In this document: in pieces, positions 16,607 through 25,339 of the stretch
How the letters are laid out: the number at the start of each line of letters is the position of its first letter
Numbering within the stretch: position 1 is the first letter of the stretch
Translations under genes and position numbers: made by a program
Source: Kribbella monticola
Lineage (GTDB): Bacteria; Actinomycetota; Actinomycetes; Propionibacteriales; Kribbellaceae
Direction of reading: 5' to 3'
Length of the DNA: 64,000 nucleotides
Assembly: GCF_003261635.1 (NCBI RefSeq)
Contig: NZ_QFXK01000039.1
Coordinates: 186,001-250,000 of the forward strand
Notes under the pieces: generated by a model
Databases searched by the model: none
The model's input: only the letters and a program-made list of their open reading frames with translations
Told to the model about the DNA's origin: nothing

Positions 16607-18553
16607 GTGACCAGGCCACTGGGGTGGGTGACCGCCGCGTCAGTCGCGTACGTCGCGGGCCTTGTCGTTCGCGCGGCACTGGCCTACGGGCCCGCCTCGA
16701 TCGGGTCCAGCGGCGAACTTCCGGTGGCGGCAGCGATCCTGCTGCCGTCGATCCTGCTCGGCTGGCTGGTCGCGGTTCGGGCCCCGGCGAGCCCGATCGG
16801 TCCCGCGCTGGCCTGGACCGGCGCGTTGCCGTCGGTCGTCTTCGCCGTCGAGGACTGGGGATCGAGCTACCACACCGCCTACGCGTGGCCTGGCGCCCGC
16901 ACCGTCGAAGTCGCGGCGGCGGGGGTCTGGACCTGGCTGTTCCTCGGTTTCGCGATCCTGGTCCTGGTGTTCCCGGACGGTCTGCTCCCCGGTCGCAGGT
17001 GGCGCACGATCGCGATCGCCGTACCGGTCTGGCTCGCGCTGGTGAACTTCGTCATCGCCACCGACATCGACAACTTCTCGGCCAGTCCCGAGCCCGAGCG
17101 AGTGACCGGCAAGCCGCCGTTCGTGCTGCCCGCGCCGCTACGGGCCGGGCTGATCGTGGTGGCCATGGCCGGGTTGATCGCGATCCTGCTGGCAGTCGGC
17201 GTCAGCCTGGTGGTCCGATACCGCCGAGGCCGCGAGCTGGACAGGATCCGGTTGCGTTGGCTGATGTGCGCGGCGATCAGCGTACCGGTGCTGTTGGCAA
17301 CGAGTTGGCTGGCGATCGCCGCCGGGCTACCGGGTGAGGTTGCCTACCTGGGCTTCCTGGTCGCGATGCTGTTCCTGGTCCCGGCCGCGATCGCCGTCGC
17401 GATCCTGCGCCACGACCTGCTGGACATCGACCGCTTCTTCGGTACGACGGTCAGCTGGCTGATCACCACGATCGTCTCGGCCGCGATCTTCGCCGGCGTG
17501 GTCGTTGCCGTCGACACCCTTTTCCCGCGACAGCAGCGGGCCGGCGTGACCAGCGCCGCCTTCGTCACGGCCTTGCTCCTGCTCCCGCTCTTCCATTGGC
17601 TGCACCGCGGTGTCGGCCGCCTGGTCGATCCGGACCGAACGACAGCCATCGCCCAGATCAAGGACTTCGTCCGGCGGGTGCGCGACGGCCAGGCCGAGCC
17701 GGAGCAGATCCAGGACGTACTGCGGAAAGCTCTCGGCGACCCCGAGCTTCGGGTCATCCTGCAGCGCCCGGGCCAGGTGCTCGATCTTCCGGCGGGTGCG
17801 ATTCCCTTGTCCACCAGCGATTCGGCCGTCGGCGCGCTGGTCCTCGGCGCGACATCGGCCCGCCGGATCAGGCGCGCCCGGGAGGCGGCGGTCGAGGCGC
17901 GCTTGCCGATCGAGGTGAGCCGGCTGCGACTGGAACTGCAGGACGCACTCACCGAAGTACGGGCCAGCCGGTCGCGATTGATGGCGGCGGTGACGGTCGA
18001 ACGGCAACGACTGGAGCGGGACCTGCACGACGGCGCCCAACAGCAATTGATTGCCGTCGGCATGCGATTGAGATTGCTGCAGCATCGACTCGGCGCCACG
18101 CAGTACAAAGAAATCGACGAGCTGGTGGAATCGCTCGAGCAGACCGTGGCAGAGCTGCGGCGGATCGCGCACGGGGTGAGGCCGAGCCGGCTGGACGACG
18201 GGCTCGCGGTGGCGCTGCGGCGGCTGGTCCAGGACAGCTCGGTGCCGGTCGACCTGGTCGTGCCGGAGCTCCAGGTCGGCGAGGGGGTGGCGACGGCGGT
18301 GTACTTCACGGTAGGTGAGGCGATCGCGAACACGCTGAAGCATGCGCGTGCGACCCGGATCTCGATCGAGGTCGAGCAGCTCGGGCAACGGCTGCGAGTC
18401 CTGGTCCGCGATGACGGGATCGGCGGCGCCCAGGAAGGCTTCGGGCTCACCTCGCTACGGGACCGGGTCGCGTCGGTCGGGGGCTCGTTGACGCTGGACA
18501 GCCCGCCCGGCGCGGGCACCTCGATCAGGGCGGAGATCCCGTGCGCGTCGTGA
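16607..18553 (+). CDS. NarL-type sensor histidine kinase
   Basis: A membrane-bound kinase of about 648 residues. The N-terminal 290 residues hold about eight hydrophobic helices, followed by a short linker, a HisKA_3 dimerisation domain with the phospho-acceptor in RDLHDGAQQQL (His474) and a HATPase_c domain (EAIANTLKHAR, DDGIGG, GFGLTSLRDRV). The signal sensed is unknown; multi-helix sensors often respond to envelope stress or lipophilic compounds. GTG 16607 is chosen because GGGGTGA lies 10 nt upstream; GTG 16601 or ATG 16571 are possible. Its 3' end overlaps the response regulator by 13 bp. Confidence 0.86.
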   Translation: MTRPLGWVTAASVAYVAGLVVRAALAYGPASIGSSGELPVAAAILLPSILLGWLVAVRAPASPIGPALAWTGALPSVVFAVEDWGSSYHTAYAWPGARTVEVAAAGVWTWLFLGFAILVLVFPDGLLPGRRWRTIAIAVPVWLALVNFVIATDIDNFSASPEPERVTGKPPFVLPAPLRAGLIVVAMAGLIAILLAVGVSLVVRYRRGRELDRIRLRWLMCAAISVPVLLATSWLAIAAGLPGEVAYLGFLVAMLFLVPAAIAVAILRHDLLDIDRFFGTTVSWLITTIVSAAIFAGVVVAVDTLFPRQQRAGVTSAAFVTALLLLPLFHWLHRGVGRLVDPDRTTAIAQIKDFVRRVRDGQAEPEQIQDVLRKALGDPELRVILQRPGQVLDLPAGAIPLSTSDSAVGALVLGATSARRIRRAREAAVEARLPIEVSRLRLELQDALTEVRASRSRLMAAVTVERQRLERDLHDGAQQQLIAVGMRLRLLQHRLGATQYKEIDELVESLEQTVAELRRIAHGVRPSRLDDGLAVALRRLVQDSSVPVDLVVPELQVGEGVATAVYFTVGEAIANTLKHARATRISIEVEQLGQRLRVLVRDDGIGGAQEGFGLTSLRDRVASVGGSLTLDSPPGAGTSIRAEIPCAS

Positions 18554-19179
18554 TCGGCGAGGATTCCGCCTTGTTTCGTGAGGGTCTGAGCCACCTGCTG
18601 GTCGAGAACGGGCACGAGGTCGTCCGCGCGGTCGCGGACGCCGACGGGCTCATCCAGGCCGTCGCCGAGGTCGAGCCAGACCTGACCATCATCGACGTAC
18701 GGATGCCGCCGACGATGACCGACGACGGTGCCCGGGCGGCCAAGGCCCTGCGTGCCGAGAACCCGGCCCGGCCGATCCTGATGCTGTCCCAGCACGTGGA
18801 GACCAACCATGTGGTGGAACTCGTCGCGACCGGCGGATTCGGTTACCTGCTGAAGGACCGGGTACTACGGGTTGCCGACTTCCTCGACGCCATGCGCCGG
18901 ATCGCGGCCGGGGGCTCCGCGCTGGACCCGGCGATCGTGGCGGCGCTCGTCACGCCGACCCGGGTGAACGATCCGCTGACCGCCTTGTCGATCCGCGAAC
19001 GCGAAGTACTCGCGCTGGTCGCGGAAGGACTGTCGAACAGCGCGATCGCGGACCGGCTCGTGCTCGCCGAACGCACCGTCGAGACGCACATGCGAAGCAT
19101 CTTCAACAAGCTGCGGATCGACGACACCCCGGACAGCCACCGCCGCGTACTCGCCGTCCTGGCCCACCTGACGGCCTGA
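18541..19179 (+). CDS. NarL/LuxR-family response regulator
   Basis: A 212-residue regulator. Receiver domain with the acidic pair in GEDSALFREG, phosphoacceptor Asp52 in IIDVRMPP, conserved Lys in YLLKDRV; C-terminal GerE HTH with LSIREREVLALVAEGLSNSAIADRLVLAERTVETHMRSIFNKL. Start GTG 18541 overlaps the kinase gene, so the pair is translationally coupled and forms one two-component system. Targets unknown. Confidence 0.92.
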   Translation: MRVVIGEDSALFREGLSHLLVENGHEVVRAVADADGLIQAVAEVEPDLTIIDVRMPPTMTDDGARAAKALRAENPARPILMLSQHVETNHVVELVATGGFGYLLKDRVLRVADFLDAMRRIAAGGSALDPAIVAALVTPTRVNDPLTALSIREREVLALVAEGLSNSAIADRLVLAERTVETHMRSIFNKLRIDDTPDSHRRVLAVLAHLTA

Positions 19180-19207
19180 GTTCTCAGCCCGGCAAGCACA
19201 GAAAGAA

Positions 19208-19275
19208 ACGCCGGCCGTGTCGGGTGTCGGTCGCCACCTCACTGGCGACCGGCACCCCGGCGACACGGCCGGCGT
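19208..19275. terminator. Long, strong hairpin after the two-component operon
   Basis: A 68-nt inverted repeat: outer arms ACGCCGGCCGTGTCG / CGACACGGCCGGCGT pair perfectly over 15 bp and the inner arms (GGTGTCGGTCGCCA / TGGCGACCGGCACC) extend the stem to about 27 bp with a CCTCAC loop. It begins 28 bp after the response regulator stop. Read as a transcription terminator, although it is longer than usual. Confidence 0.7.
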
Positions 19276-19611
19276 CTTGCTTTGCCCCGAGAGGGCGGTC
19301 GGCCCCGAAGGAGGAAGGTGCCGCCGTCTCATTCCGCAACCGGCAGGGGAGGTACAGTCCGGTTCCGGACGGGAGGGCCGCGGCACTTCCTAGAGCCTGT
19401 GTCAGCGACCCGTCCGTCGCCGACAACTGAACGGTGCCATGGCCGCCGAAGCCGTCGCTACTCGCGGGTTCAAACATTTGCATTGATCTTGAGTAAGGCG
19501 ACGCTTCGTGTACAGCTGCTCACTATTCGTGGTGAAGTTGCCTGCCGCAACAACAATGAGGTCGTTCTCCAAGGCAACGGTTGAGCTCACAACCACAACC
19601 TGGCAAGGCGA
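19276..19611. other. Intergenic stretch without recognisable gene
   Basis: About 335 bp between the hairpin and the convergent acidic-protein gene. The right half (about 19470-19600) is noticeably less GC-rich than the surroundings. Short open frames exist on both strands but lack family signatures, ribosome-binding sites or actinobacterial third-position GC bias. Nothing further supported. Confidence 0.5.
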
Positions 19612-20229
19612 TCAGTACGGGTAGGTGTCGTCCCGCCGGGTCGGGTCCATGTCCCACAGCGAGAACTCGACGACCTTGTGCGACTCCTCGCCACCGGCCG
19701 GACTGAGCCCGACACCGTCGTAGTCCTTGGAGCCGAGGCCGTCCAGGTAACCGAGCAGTTCGAACGCCGACCGGGCGTCCTCGATGTCGTCGATGACCTC
19801 GTCGTTCTGGGCCTCGTCGGCGCGGCTGCGGACGTAGGCGATGAACGCCTCCGGATCGGTCACCACGAAGTCGTACCGGGCCTGGTAGCTGAGCCGGATC
19901 CCGTTCTCGGGGACCAGCGGTTCGTCCAGTTCGTCCAGGTCCGCGCCTTCGACCATCTCCCGGTAGTCGGCCGGGTCGTCGAAGTCGTCCGGGCCGAGCG
20001 GCAGGTCGTCCAGCTCGTCGGGGTCGTAGGAGTCGATGCCGAGGAAGATGTCGCCCCAGCCCCGCTCGTGCACGGCGTCGGCGAGCACCCGGGCCTGGAC
20101 CCGGACGTTCTCGATCGCCGTGGTGGCCCGCAGGTCGTGCAGGTCCAGGGCGTCGGCTTGTTCCATCAACACCCTCGCCAGTTCGCGGGCGGCCTCGGCG
20201 GCCGACGCGGGCTCAATCGGCTCACTCAT
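19612..20229 (-). CDS. Acidic hypothetical protein
   Basis: A 205-residue strongly acidic soluble protein (SYDPDELDDLPLGPDDFDDP, EDARSAFELLGYLDG). Not recognised as a known enzyme family. Helical N-terminus, then a mixed region with DFVVTDPEAFIAYVRSRADE. Its ATG at 20229 overlaps the stop of the upstream acyl-CoA oxidase-like gene (8 bp), implying coupled translation with it. The functional link is unknown. Confidence 0.7.
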   Translation of the reverse strand: MSEPIEPASAAEAARELARVLMEQADALDLHDLRATTAIENVRVQARVLADAVHERGWGDIFLGIDSYDPDELDDLPLGPDDFDDPADYREMVEGADLDELDEPLVPENGIRLSYQARYDFVVTDPEAFIAYVRSRADEAQNDEVIDDIEDARSAFELLGYLDGLGSKDYDGVGLSPAGGEESHKVVEFSLWDMDPTRRDDTYPY

Positions 20230-22165
20230 GCTGTGACGGTACAACCATCGGCACATCCACCGCCGCGCCCGGTACTCCGAACGCGTCCACCAGGTCGCCG
20301 GCGTACGGCCTGACCTGGGCACAAAGCTCGTTCACCAGCGCCGTGATCGCCTTCGACCGCGGCCCCGACAACCGGCCGTGCTCCATGTACCAGGCGCGCT
20401 CGGCCTCGATCGTCGCCAGCGCGTGCAAGTCGTACAACTCCTTCAGGCGCTCCCGCACCTCGCCGGCCGGAGCACGCTGTACTCCGGCCAGGAACGCCTC
20501 CAGGACGACCCGGTCGACGTGTGCTCGCCCGGCCGCGATCACGTGGTCCTGGCACCGGTTGAACACCTCGAACGGCTCCATCCCGGAGTCGATCCCCGCC
20601 TTCAGCCGGCGGGCTACTCCGGCGAGCATGTGCTCTTCCCGGAACCGCAGCATGCCGCAGTGGTACGCGTCGTCGCGGAGGCCGGCGTCGGGGTCGGCCG
20701 CGTCGTTCCGGTTCGGCACCACGTCGCGGAGCCGCTCGGCCAGGCTTCGCAGCGCGGTCTTCTCCACCGCGATCTCGACCGCCTGCGCCGCGATGAACCG
20801 GGCGGTCCCGAGCGGGTCGAGCTTGCCGAAGGACTCCCGGTAGTTGGTCAGCAGACCCTTCGCGACCAGCTGCAACAGGACGGTGTTGTCGCCCTCGAAG
20901 GTGGTGAACACATCCGTGTCCGCCTTCAGTGCGGCCAGCCGGTTCTCCGCGAGGTACCCGGCGCCGCCGCAGGCCTCCCGGCACATCTGGATCGTCTCCG
21001 TCGCGTGCCAGGTGCCGAGCGCCTTCGTCCCGGCCGCCTGTGCCTCGAGCGCCCGCCGGTCGTGCTCGTCGTTCTCGGCGGCCCCGTCCCGTGCCTCGCC
21101 GAACAGACGGACGAACTCCTCGACCAGCTCGGCCTGGGCGAAGTGCAGCGCGTAGGTCCGGGCCAGCAACGGCAGCAAGCGGCGCTGGTGCATCCGGTAG
21201 TCGAGCAGCAGCGCCTCGTCGGCACTGCCGGGCGCGCCGAACTGCCGCCGCCGGCCGGCGTACCGGACAGCGATCGTCAACGCCACCTTGCTTGCGTTGA
21301 TCGCGGCGCCGCCGACCGAGACGCGGCCCTGGACGAGCGTGCCGAGCATCGTGAAGAAGCGGCGGTCCGGGTTCTCGATCTCGCTCGTATAGGTGCCCTG
21401 GGCATCTACCTGGGCATACCGGTCGAGCAACGCGGTACGGGGTACGCGGACGTGGTCGAAGACGATCCGGCCGTTGTCCACGCCGTTCAGGCCGAGCTTC
21501 GGTCCGCAGTCGCTCAGGGTCACGCCGGGCAGCGGGTCGCCGTCGAGGGACCGGATCGGGACCAGCAGACAATGAACGCCATGGCTCTCGCCGCCGACGA
21601 CGAGCTGGGCGAAGACCGCAGCCATCCGGCCGTGCCTGGCCGCGTTGCCGATGTAGTCCTTGCGCGCACCCTCGTGCGGCGTGTGGACGACGAACTCCTC
21701 GGTGGCCGGGTCGTACGTCGCGGTGGTGCCGAGCGCCTGGACGTTCGAGCCGTGCCCGGTCTCGGTCATCGCGAAGCAGCCGAGCAGCTGGCCGTTGATC
21801 GCGTCGGCCAGGTATTCCTCGTGATGCCGCGTGGTGCCGAGGTGCAGGATCGCGCCGGCGAACAGGCCGAACTGGACGCCCGCCTTCACCATCAGCGACA
21901 GGTCACCGAAGGCCAGCGTCTCGAAGCCGGCGATGAACCCGCCGAGGTCGCCCTGACCGCCGTACTCCTTCGGGAAGCCGCGGCCGGGATGCCCGTCCGC
22001 GGTGATCTGCTGCAGCATCGCGAGCACCTCGTCGCGGTACTCGTCGCGGGTCAGCCGCAGCCCCGCGTCCAGCAGGTCGGCATGCTCGGCCAGCCCTTCC
22101 CGGACGACATCCCGCGCCGCTTTGTACGGCCCGTCCAGATAGTCCCGCAGCCCCGTCGCGCTCAT
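20222..22165 (-). CDS. Acyl-CoA oxidase/dehydrogenase family enzyme
   Basis: A 647-residue flavoprotein of the acyl-CoA oxidase-type branch of the acyl-CoA dehydrogenase superfamily. Signatures: CFAMTETGHGSNVQALGTTATY (FAD/substrate-binding middle domain), GRVSVGGAAINASKVALTIAVRYAGRRRQFG, and CREACGGAGYLAENRLAALKADTDVFTTFEGDNTVLLQLVAKGLL of the ACOX C-terminal half. It would introduce the 2,3-double bond in an acyl-CoA during beta-oxidation, using FAD. Start ATG 22165. Divergent from the MerR/TOBE regulator gene; 3' coupled to the acidic protein gene. Confidence 0.9.
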   Translation of the reverse strand: MSATGLRDYLDGPYKAARDVVREGLAEHADLLDAGLRLTRDEYRDEVLAMLQQITADGHPGRGFPKEYGGQGDLGGFIAGFETLAFGDLSLMVKAGVQFGLFAGAILHLGTTRHHEEYLADAINGQLLGCFAMTETGHGSNVQALGTTATYDPATEEFVVHTPHEGARKDYIGNAARHGRMAAVFAQLVVGGESHGVHCLLVPIRSLDGDPLPGVTLSDCGPKLGLNGVDNGRIVFDHVRVPRTALLDRYAQVDAQGTYTSEIENPDRRFFTMLGTLVQGRVSVGGAAINASKVALTIAVRYAGRRRQFGAPGSADEALLLDYRMHQRRLLPLLARTYALHFAQAELVEEFVRLFGEARDGAAENDEHDRRALEAQAAGTKALGTWHATETIQMCREACGGAGYLAENRLAALKADTDVFTTFEGDNTVLLQLVAKGLLTNYRESFGKLDPLGTARFIAAQAVEIAVEKTALRSLAERLRDVVPNRNDAADPDAGLRDDAYHCGMLRFREEHMLAGVARRLKAGIDSGMEPFEVFNRCQDHVIAAGRAHVDRVVLEAFLAGVQRAPAGEVRERLKELYDLHALATIEAERAWYMEHGRLSGPRSKAITALVNELCAQVRPYAGDLVDAFGVPGAAVDVPMVVPSQHE

Positions 22166-22217
22166 GATCCAAACCTATGCCGGGACAACGGCCGCGAGCC
22201 ATCCGCAGATACGGCGC

Positions 22218-22223
22218 TATGAT
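22218..22223 (+). promoter_or_regulatory. -10 element of a leaderless promoter for the mod operon
   Basis: TATGAT is a near-consensus -10 hexamer, 7 nt before the GTG at 22231, which is the natural N-terminus of the regulator. This suggests a leaderless mRNA. Confidence 0.45.
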
Positions 22224-22230
22224 CACATTT

Positions 22231-22626
22231 GTGCCGAATTTGCGGATCAGTGAGGCGGCCGCGCTGCTCGGGGTCAGCGATGACACCGTCCGGCGCTGGA
22301 TCGAGCAGGGCCGGTTGCCGGCCGTCCAGGACGCCGGACGGATGGCGATCGACGGCCGCGAGCTGGCGGCGTTCGCCCAGAAGCTGGCCGAGTCCCCGGA
22401 CCCCGGTACGACGACGGCCGCCTCGGCGCGGAACCGCCTGCGCGGCATCGTCACGCGGGTGGTCAAGGACGGGGTGATGGCACAGGTGGAGTTGCAGGCC
22501 GGCCCGTTCCGCGTCGTCTCGCTGATGAGCCGCGAGGCCGCGGACGAGCTGGAGCTGGAGCCGGGTGTGATCGCCGTCGCCTCGATCAAGTCCACCCACG
22601 TCGTCGTCGAGATCCCGGAGTCCTGA
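22231..22626 (+). CDS. MerR-like HTH / molybdopterin-binding (TOBE) regulator
   Basis: A 131-residue protein with an excisionase/MerR-type HTH at residues 3-35 (LRISEAAALLGVSDDTVRRWIEQGRLP) and a C-terminal Mop/TOBE domain (RNRLRGIVTRVVKDGVMAQVELQAGPFRVVSLMSREAADELELEPG...SIKSTHVVVEI) that binds molybdate. It is the first gene of the molybdate transport operon and probably senses molybdate to control modABC. GTG 22231 is chosen over ATG 22219 because of the -10 spacing and the family N-terminus. The stop overlaps modA by one base. Confidence 0.88.
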   Translation: MPNLRISEAAALLGVSDDTVRRWIEQGRLPAVQDAGRMAIDGRELAAFAQKLAESPDPGTTTAASARNRLRGIVTRVVKDGVMAQVELQAGPFRVVSLMSREAADELELEPGVIAVASIKSTHVVVEIPES

Positions 22627-23390
22627 TGTTCCGCCGTACCGTCGCCGTCGCCCTGACCGCAGTTGCCGCGCTCGCCGTCGCCGCCTGCGGCAGCAACGAA
22701 GTACCGGCTTCGTCGACCGCGGGGCCCGCCGGAACGGTCACGGTTTTCGCGGCCGCTTCGCTCACCGGCGCCTTCACCCAGCTCGGCAAGGACTTCGAGG
22801 CCGCCCACCCGGGCGTCAAGGTCGTCTTCAACTTCGCGGGGAGTTCGGCGCTCGCGCAACAGATCAACTCGGGCGCTCCGGCCGATGTGTTCGCCTCGGC
22901 CGCGCCGAAGAACATGGACCAGGTGACCGGCAAGGGCACCGCGACCACGTTCGTGAAGAACAAGCTGGAGATCGCCGTCCCGAAGGGCAATCCGGGCAAG
23001 GTCACCGGCCTGAAGGACTTCGCCGACAAGGACAAGAAGATCGCCGTCTGCGCGGTTCAGGTGCCCTGCGGTGCGGCGGCCAAGAAGGTCTTCGACGCCA
23101 CCGGGATCGTCGCTCAACCGGACAGCCTGGAGCAGGACGTCAAGGCAGCCCTCACCAAGGTCAGCCTCGGCGAGGTCGATGCGGCGCTGGTCTACAAGAC
23201 CGACGTGCTCGCCGCGAAGAGCAAGGTCGAGGGGATCGAGTTCCCGGAGGCCGACAAGGCGATCAACGACTACCCGATCGCCACGTTGACCAAGGCGAAG
23301 AACCCGGACGGTGCCAAAGCGTTCGTCGACTACGTGTTGTCCGCCCAGGGCAAAGCCGTCCTCACCGCAGCCGGCTTCGACGCGCCATGA
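22626..23390 (+). CDS. modA: Molybdate ABC transporter substrate-binding lipoprotein
   Basis: A 254-residue periplasmic-type binding protein. Signal with lipobox VAACGS (lipidated Cys near residue 21), then the ModA family pattern: TVFAAASLTGAFTQLG, FNFAGSSALAQQINSGAPADVFASAA, and AALVYKTDVLAAKSKVEGIEFPE. It captures molybdate outside the membrane and delivers it to ModB. ATG at 22626 overlaps the preceding TGA by one base; the 3' end overlaps modB by 4 bp. Confidence 0.94.
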   Translation: MFRRTVAVALTAVAALAVAACGSNEVPASSTAGPAGTVTVFAAASLTGAFTQLGKDFEAAHPGVKVVFNFAGSSALAQQINSGAPADVFASAAPKNMDQVTGKGTATTFVKNKLEIAVPKGNPGKVTGLKDFADKDKKIAVCAVQVPCGAAAKKVFDATGIVAQPDSLEQDVKAALTKVSLGEVDAALVYKTDVLAAKSKVEGIEFPEADKAINDYPIATLTKAKNPDGAKAFVDYVLSAQGKAVLTAAGFDAP

Positions 23391-24196
23391 GTCCTCGCGG
23401 CAGCAGGAGGATCGGCGGCCGCGTGCCCTTGATCCTCCTGCTGCCTGCGCTGCTCGGTCTCGCCTTCCTGCTCGTCCCTCTGCTCGGCTTGCTCGCACAA
23501 GCGCCCTGGTCGACGCTGCCCTCACGTCTGTTCAGTGCCGACGTCGGGCAGGCCCTCAAGCTCTCCCTGCTCTGTGCCAGCGCCGCCACTGCGCTCTGTC
23601 TCTTCCTAGGTGTTCCGCTGGCCTGGCTGCTCGCCAGGGCTGAGCTACCTGGCCGCGGACTCATCCGTGCACTGGTGACCGTCCCACTGGTCCTGCCGCC
23701 GGTCGTGGGCGGTGTCGCCTTGTTGCTGGTCCTCGGGCGACGCGGCCTGATCGGCGAGCGCCTCGACCTCTGGTTCGGGTTCTCTCTGCCGTTCACCACG
23801 GCCGGCGTGATCGTCGCGGAGGCCTTCGTGGCGATGCCGTTCCTGGTGATCTCGGTGGAAGGCGCCCTGCGCGCGGCAGACCCGCGGTACGAGGAAGCGG
23901 CCGCCACGCTCGGCGCAGGACGCTGGCTCACGTTCCGTCGAGTCACGCTGCCCTCGATCGCGCCGGGCGTCGTGGCAGGCGCAGTACTGTGCTGGGCTCG
24001 GGCACTCGGCGAATTCGGCGCCACGATCACCTTCGCGGGCAACCTTCCCGGCCGTACGACGACGATGCCGCTGGCCGTCTATCTCGCCCTGGAGACCGAC
24101 CCCGACGTCGCAGTGGTGCTCAGCGTCGTACTGCTGGCCGTCTCCGTCGTCGTACTCGCGTGTCTGCGCGAACGCTGGATCAGCGGTCTGAGATGA
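23387..24196 (+). CDS. modB: Molybdate ABC transporter permease
   Basis: A 269-residue permease with about six helices and the binding-protein-dependent transport EAA loop near residues 160-185 (EGALRAADPRYEEAAATLGAGRWLTFRRVTLPSIAPG). GALCWARALGEFGATITFAGNLPGRTTTMPLAVYLAL is characteristic of ModB. ATG 23387 overlaps the modA stop (ATGA) and its own stop overlaps modC (ATGA). Confidence 0.94.
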   Translation: MSPRGSRRIGGRVPLILLLPALLGLAFLLVPLLGLLAQAPWSTLPSRLFSADVGQALKLSLLCASAATALCLFLGVPLAWLLARAELPGRGLIRALVTVPLVLPPVVGGVALLLVLGRRGLIGERLDLWFGFSLPFTTAGVIVAEAFVAMPFLVISVEGALRAADPRYEEAAATLGAGRWLTFRRVTLPSIAPGVVAGAVLCWARALGEFGATITFAGNLPGRTTTMPLAVYLALETDPDVAVVLSVVLLAVSVVVLACLRERWISGLR

Positions 24197-25254
24197 CCCT
24201 GTACGCCGACCTGCAGGTCAGCCGGGCTGCCTTCAGGCTCGACCTCGAACTCAGCGTCGATCCGGGCGAGGTGGTCGCGCTGCTCGGCCCGAACGGCGCA
24301 GGCAAGACCACCGCACTCCGTGCCATCGCCGGGTTGCTACCGCTCACCGACGGCCGGATCCGGCTCGGGGACGAGGTCTGGGACGAGCCGCCGCGAGTGT
24401 TCCGCCCGGCCGACCACCGCCCGATCGGTGTGGTGTTCCAGGACTACCTGCTGTTCGACCATCTGAGTGCCTTGGAGAACGTCGCCTTCGGCCTCAGGGC
24501 TCGCGGTACGGACAAGCACTCGGCCCGCGCCGCAGCGACCCGCTGGCTCGAGACCGTCGGCCTCGGCGATCACCTGAAGACGCGCCCACGCTCACTGTCG
24601 GGCGGCCAGGCGCAGCGGGTCGCGCTGGTCCGCGCGCTCGCCACCACGCCCGAACTGCTCCTCCTGGACGAGCCCCTGGCCGCCTTGGACGCAAGTACGA
24701 CGTTGCACGTGCGCGCTGAGCTCGGCGAGCACCTCCGTCGGTACCAGGGCCGCACTCTGCTCGTCACCCACGACCCGCTCGACGCGATGGTGCTGGCCGA
24801 CCGGCTCGTCATCGTCGAACACGGCCGGGTCGTCCAGGAAGGCGCTCCCACCGAGATCGCCCGCCGGCCGCGGACGGAGTACGTCGCCCAACTGGTCGGC
24901 CTGAACCTCTACCGCGGCACCGCCCAGGGCACCACCGTCGCGCTCAGCGGCGGCGGCTCCCTGACGATCGCCGCACCCACCTCCGGCGGCGTCCACGTGG
25001 CGTTCCCGCCGTCAGCCATCAGCCTTTACGCCGAGCAGCCGGCCGGCAGCCCCCGCAACACGTGGCCGGCGGTGGTCACCGGACTCGAACAGCACGCGCA
25101 CACCGTCCGCGTCCGTCTCGACGCCTCACCAGCCGGCCCGGGCACCCTCCTCGCCGACATCACCCCCGCAGCCGTCGCCGAACTCCGCCTCACACCGGGC
25201 CAACACCTGCACGCGACCCTCAAAGCCACCGAGATCCAGACCTACCCGAGTTGA
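24193..25254 (+). CDS. modC: Molybdate ABC transporter ATP-binding protein
   Basis: A 353-residue ATPase. Walker A GPNGAGKTT, Q-loop VVFQDYLLF, signature LSGGQAQRVALVRAL, Walker B LLLLDEPLAALD, H-loop VTHD, then a C-terminal TOBE domain (residues about 290-350) that responds to molybdate. It energises molybdate uptake, which would feed molybdoenzymes such as the oxidoreductase at 40527. ATG 24193 overlaps the modB stop. Confidence 0.94.
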   Translation: MTLYADLQVSRAAFRLDLELSVDPGEVVALLGPNGAGKTTALRAIAGLLPLTDGRIRLGDEVWDEPPRVFRPADHRPIGVVFQDYLLFDHLSALENVAFGLRARGTDKHSARAAATRWLETVGLGDHLKTRPRSLSGGQAQRVALVRALATTPELLLLDEPLAALDASTTLHVRAELGEHLRRYQGRTLLVTHDPLDAMVLADRLVIVEHGRVVQEGAPTEIARRPRTEYVAQLVGLNLYRGTAQGTTVALSGGGSLTIAAPTSGGVHVAFPPSAISLYAEQPAGSPRNTWPAVVTGLEQHAHTVRVRLDASPAGPGTLLADITPAAVAELRLTPGQHLHATLKATEIQTYPS

Positions 25255-25339
25255 CCACGCACCGGCCGGTTGCCTGGTGCAACGAATGGGACGGCGGATA
25301 CTGGGCGGGACCCGCTGGATCCTTGTGTTGGGAGATGCT

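Noticed and set aside
19184..19483. 99-codon frame on the minus strand in the gap after the response regulator
   Set aside because: Runs through the long hairpin, lacks a ribosome-binding site and protein-family features.
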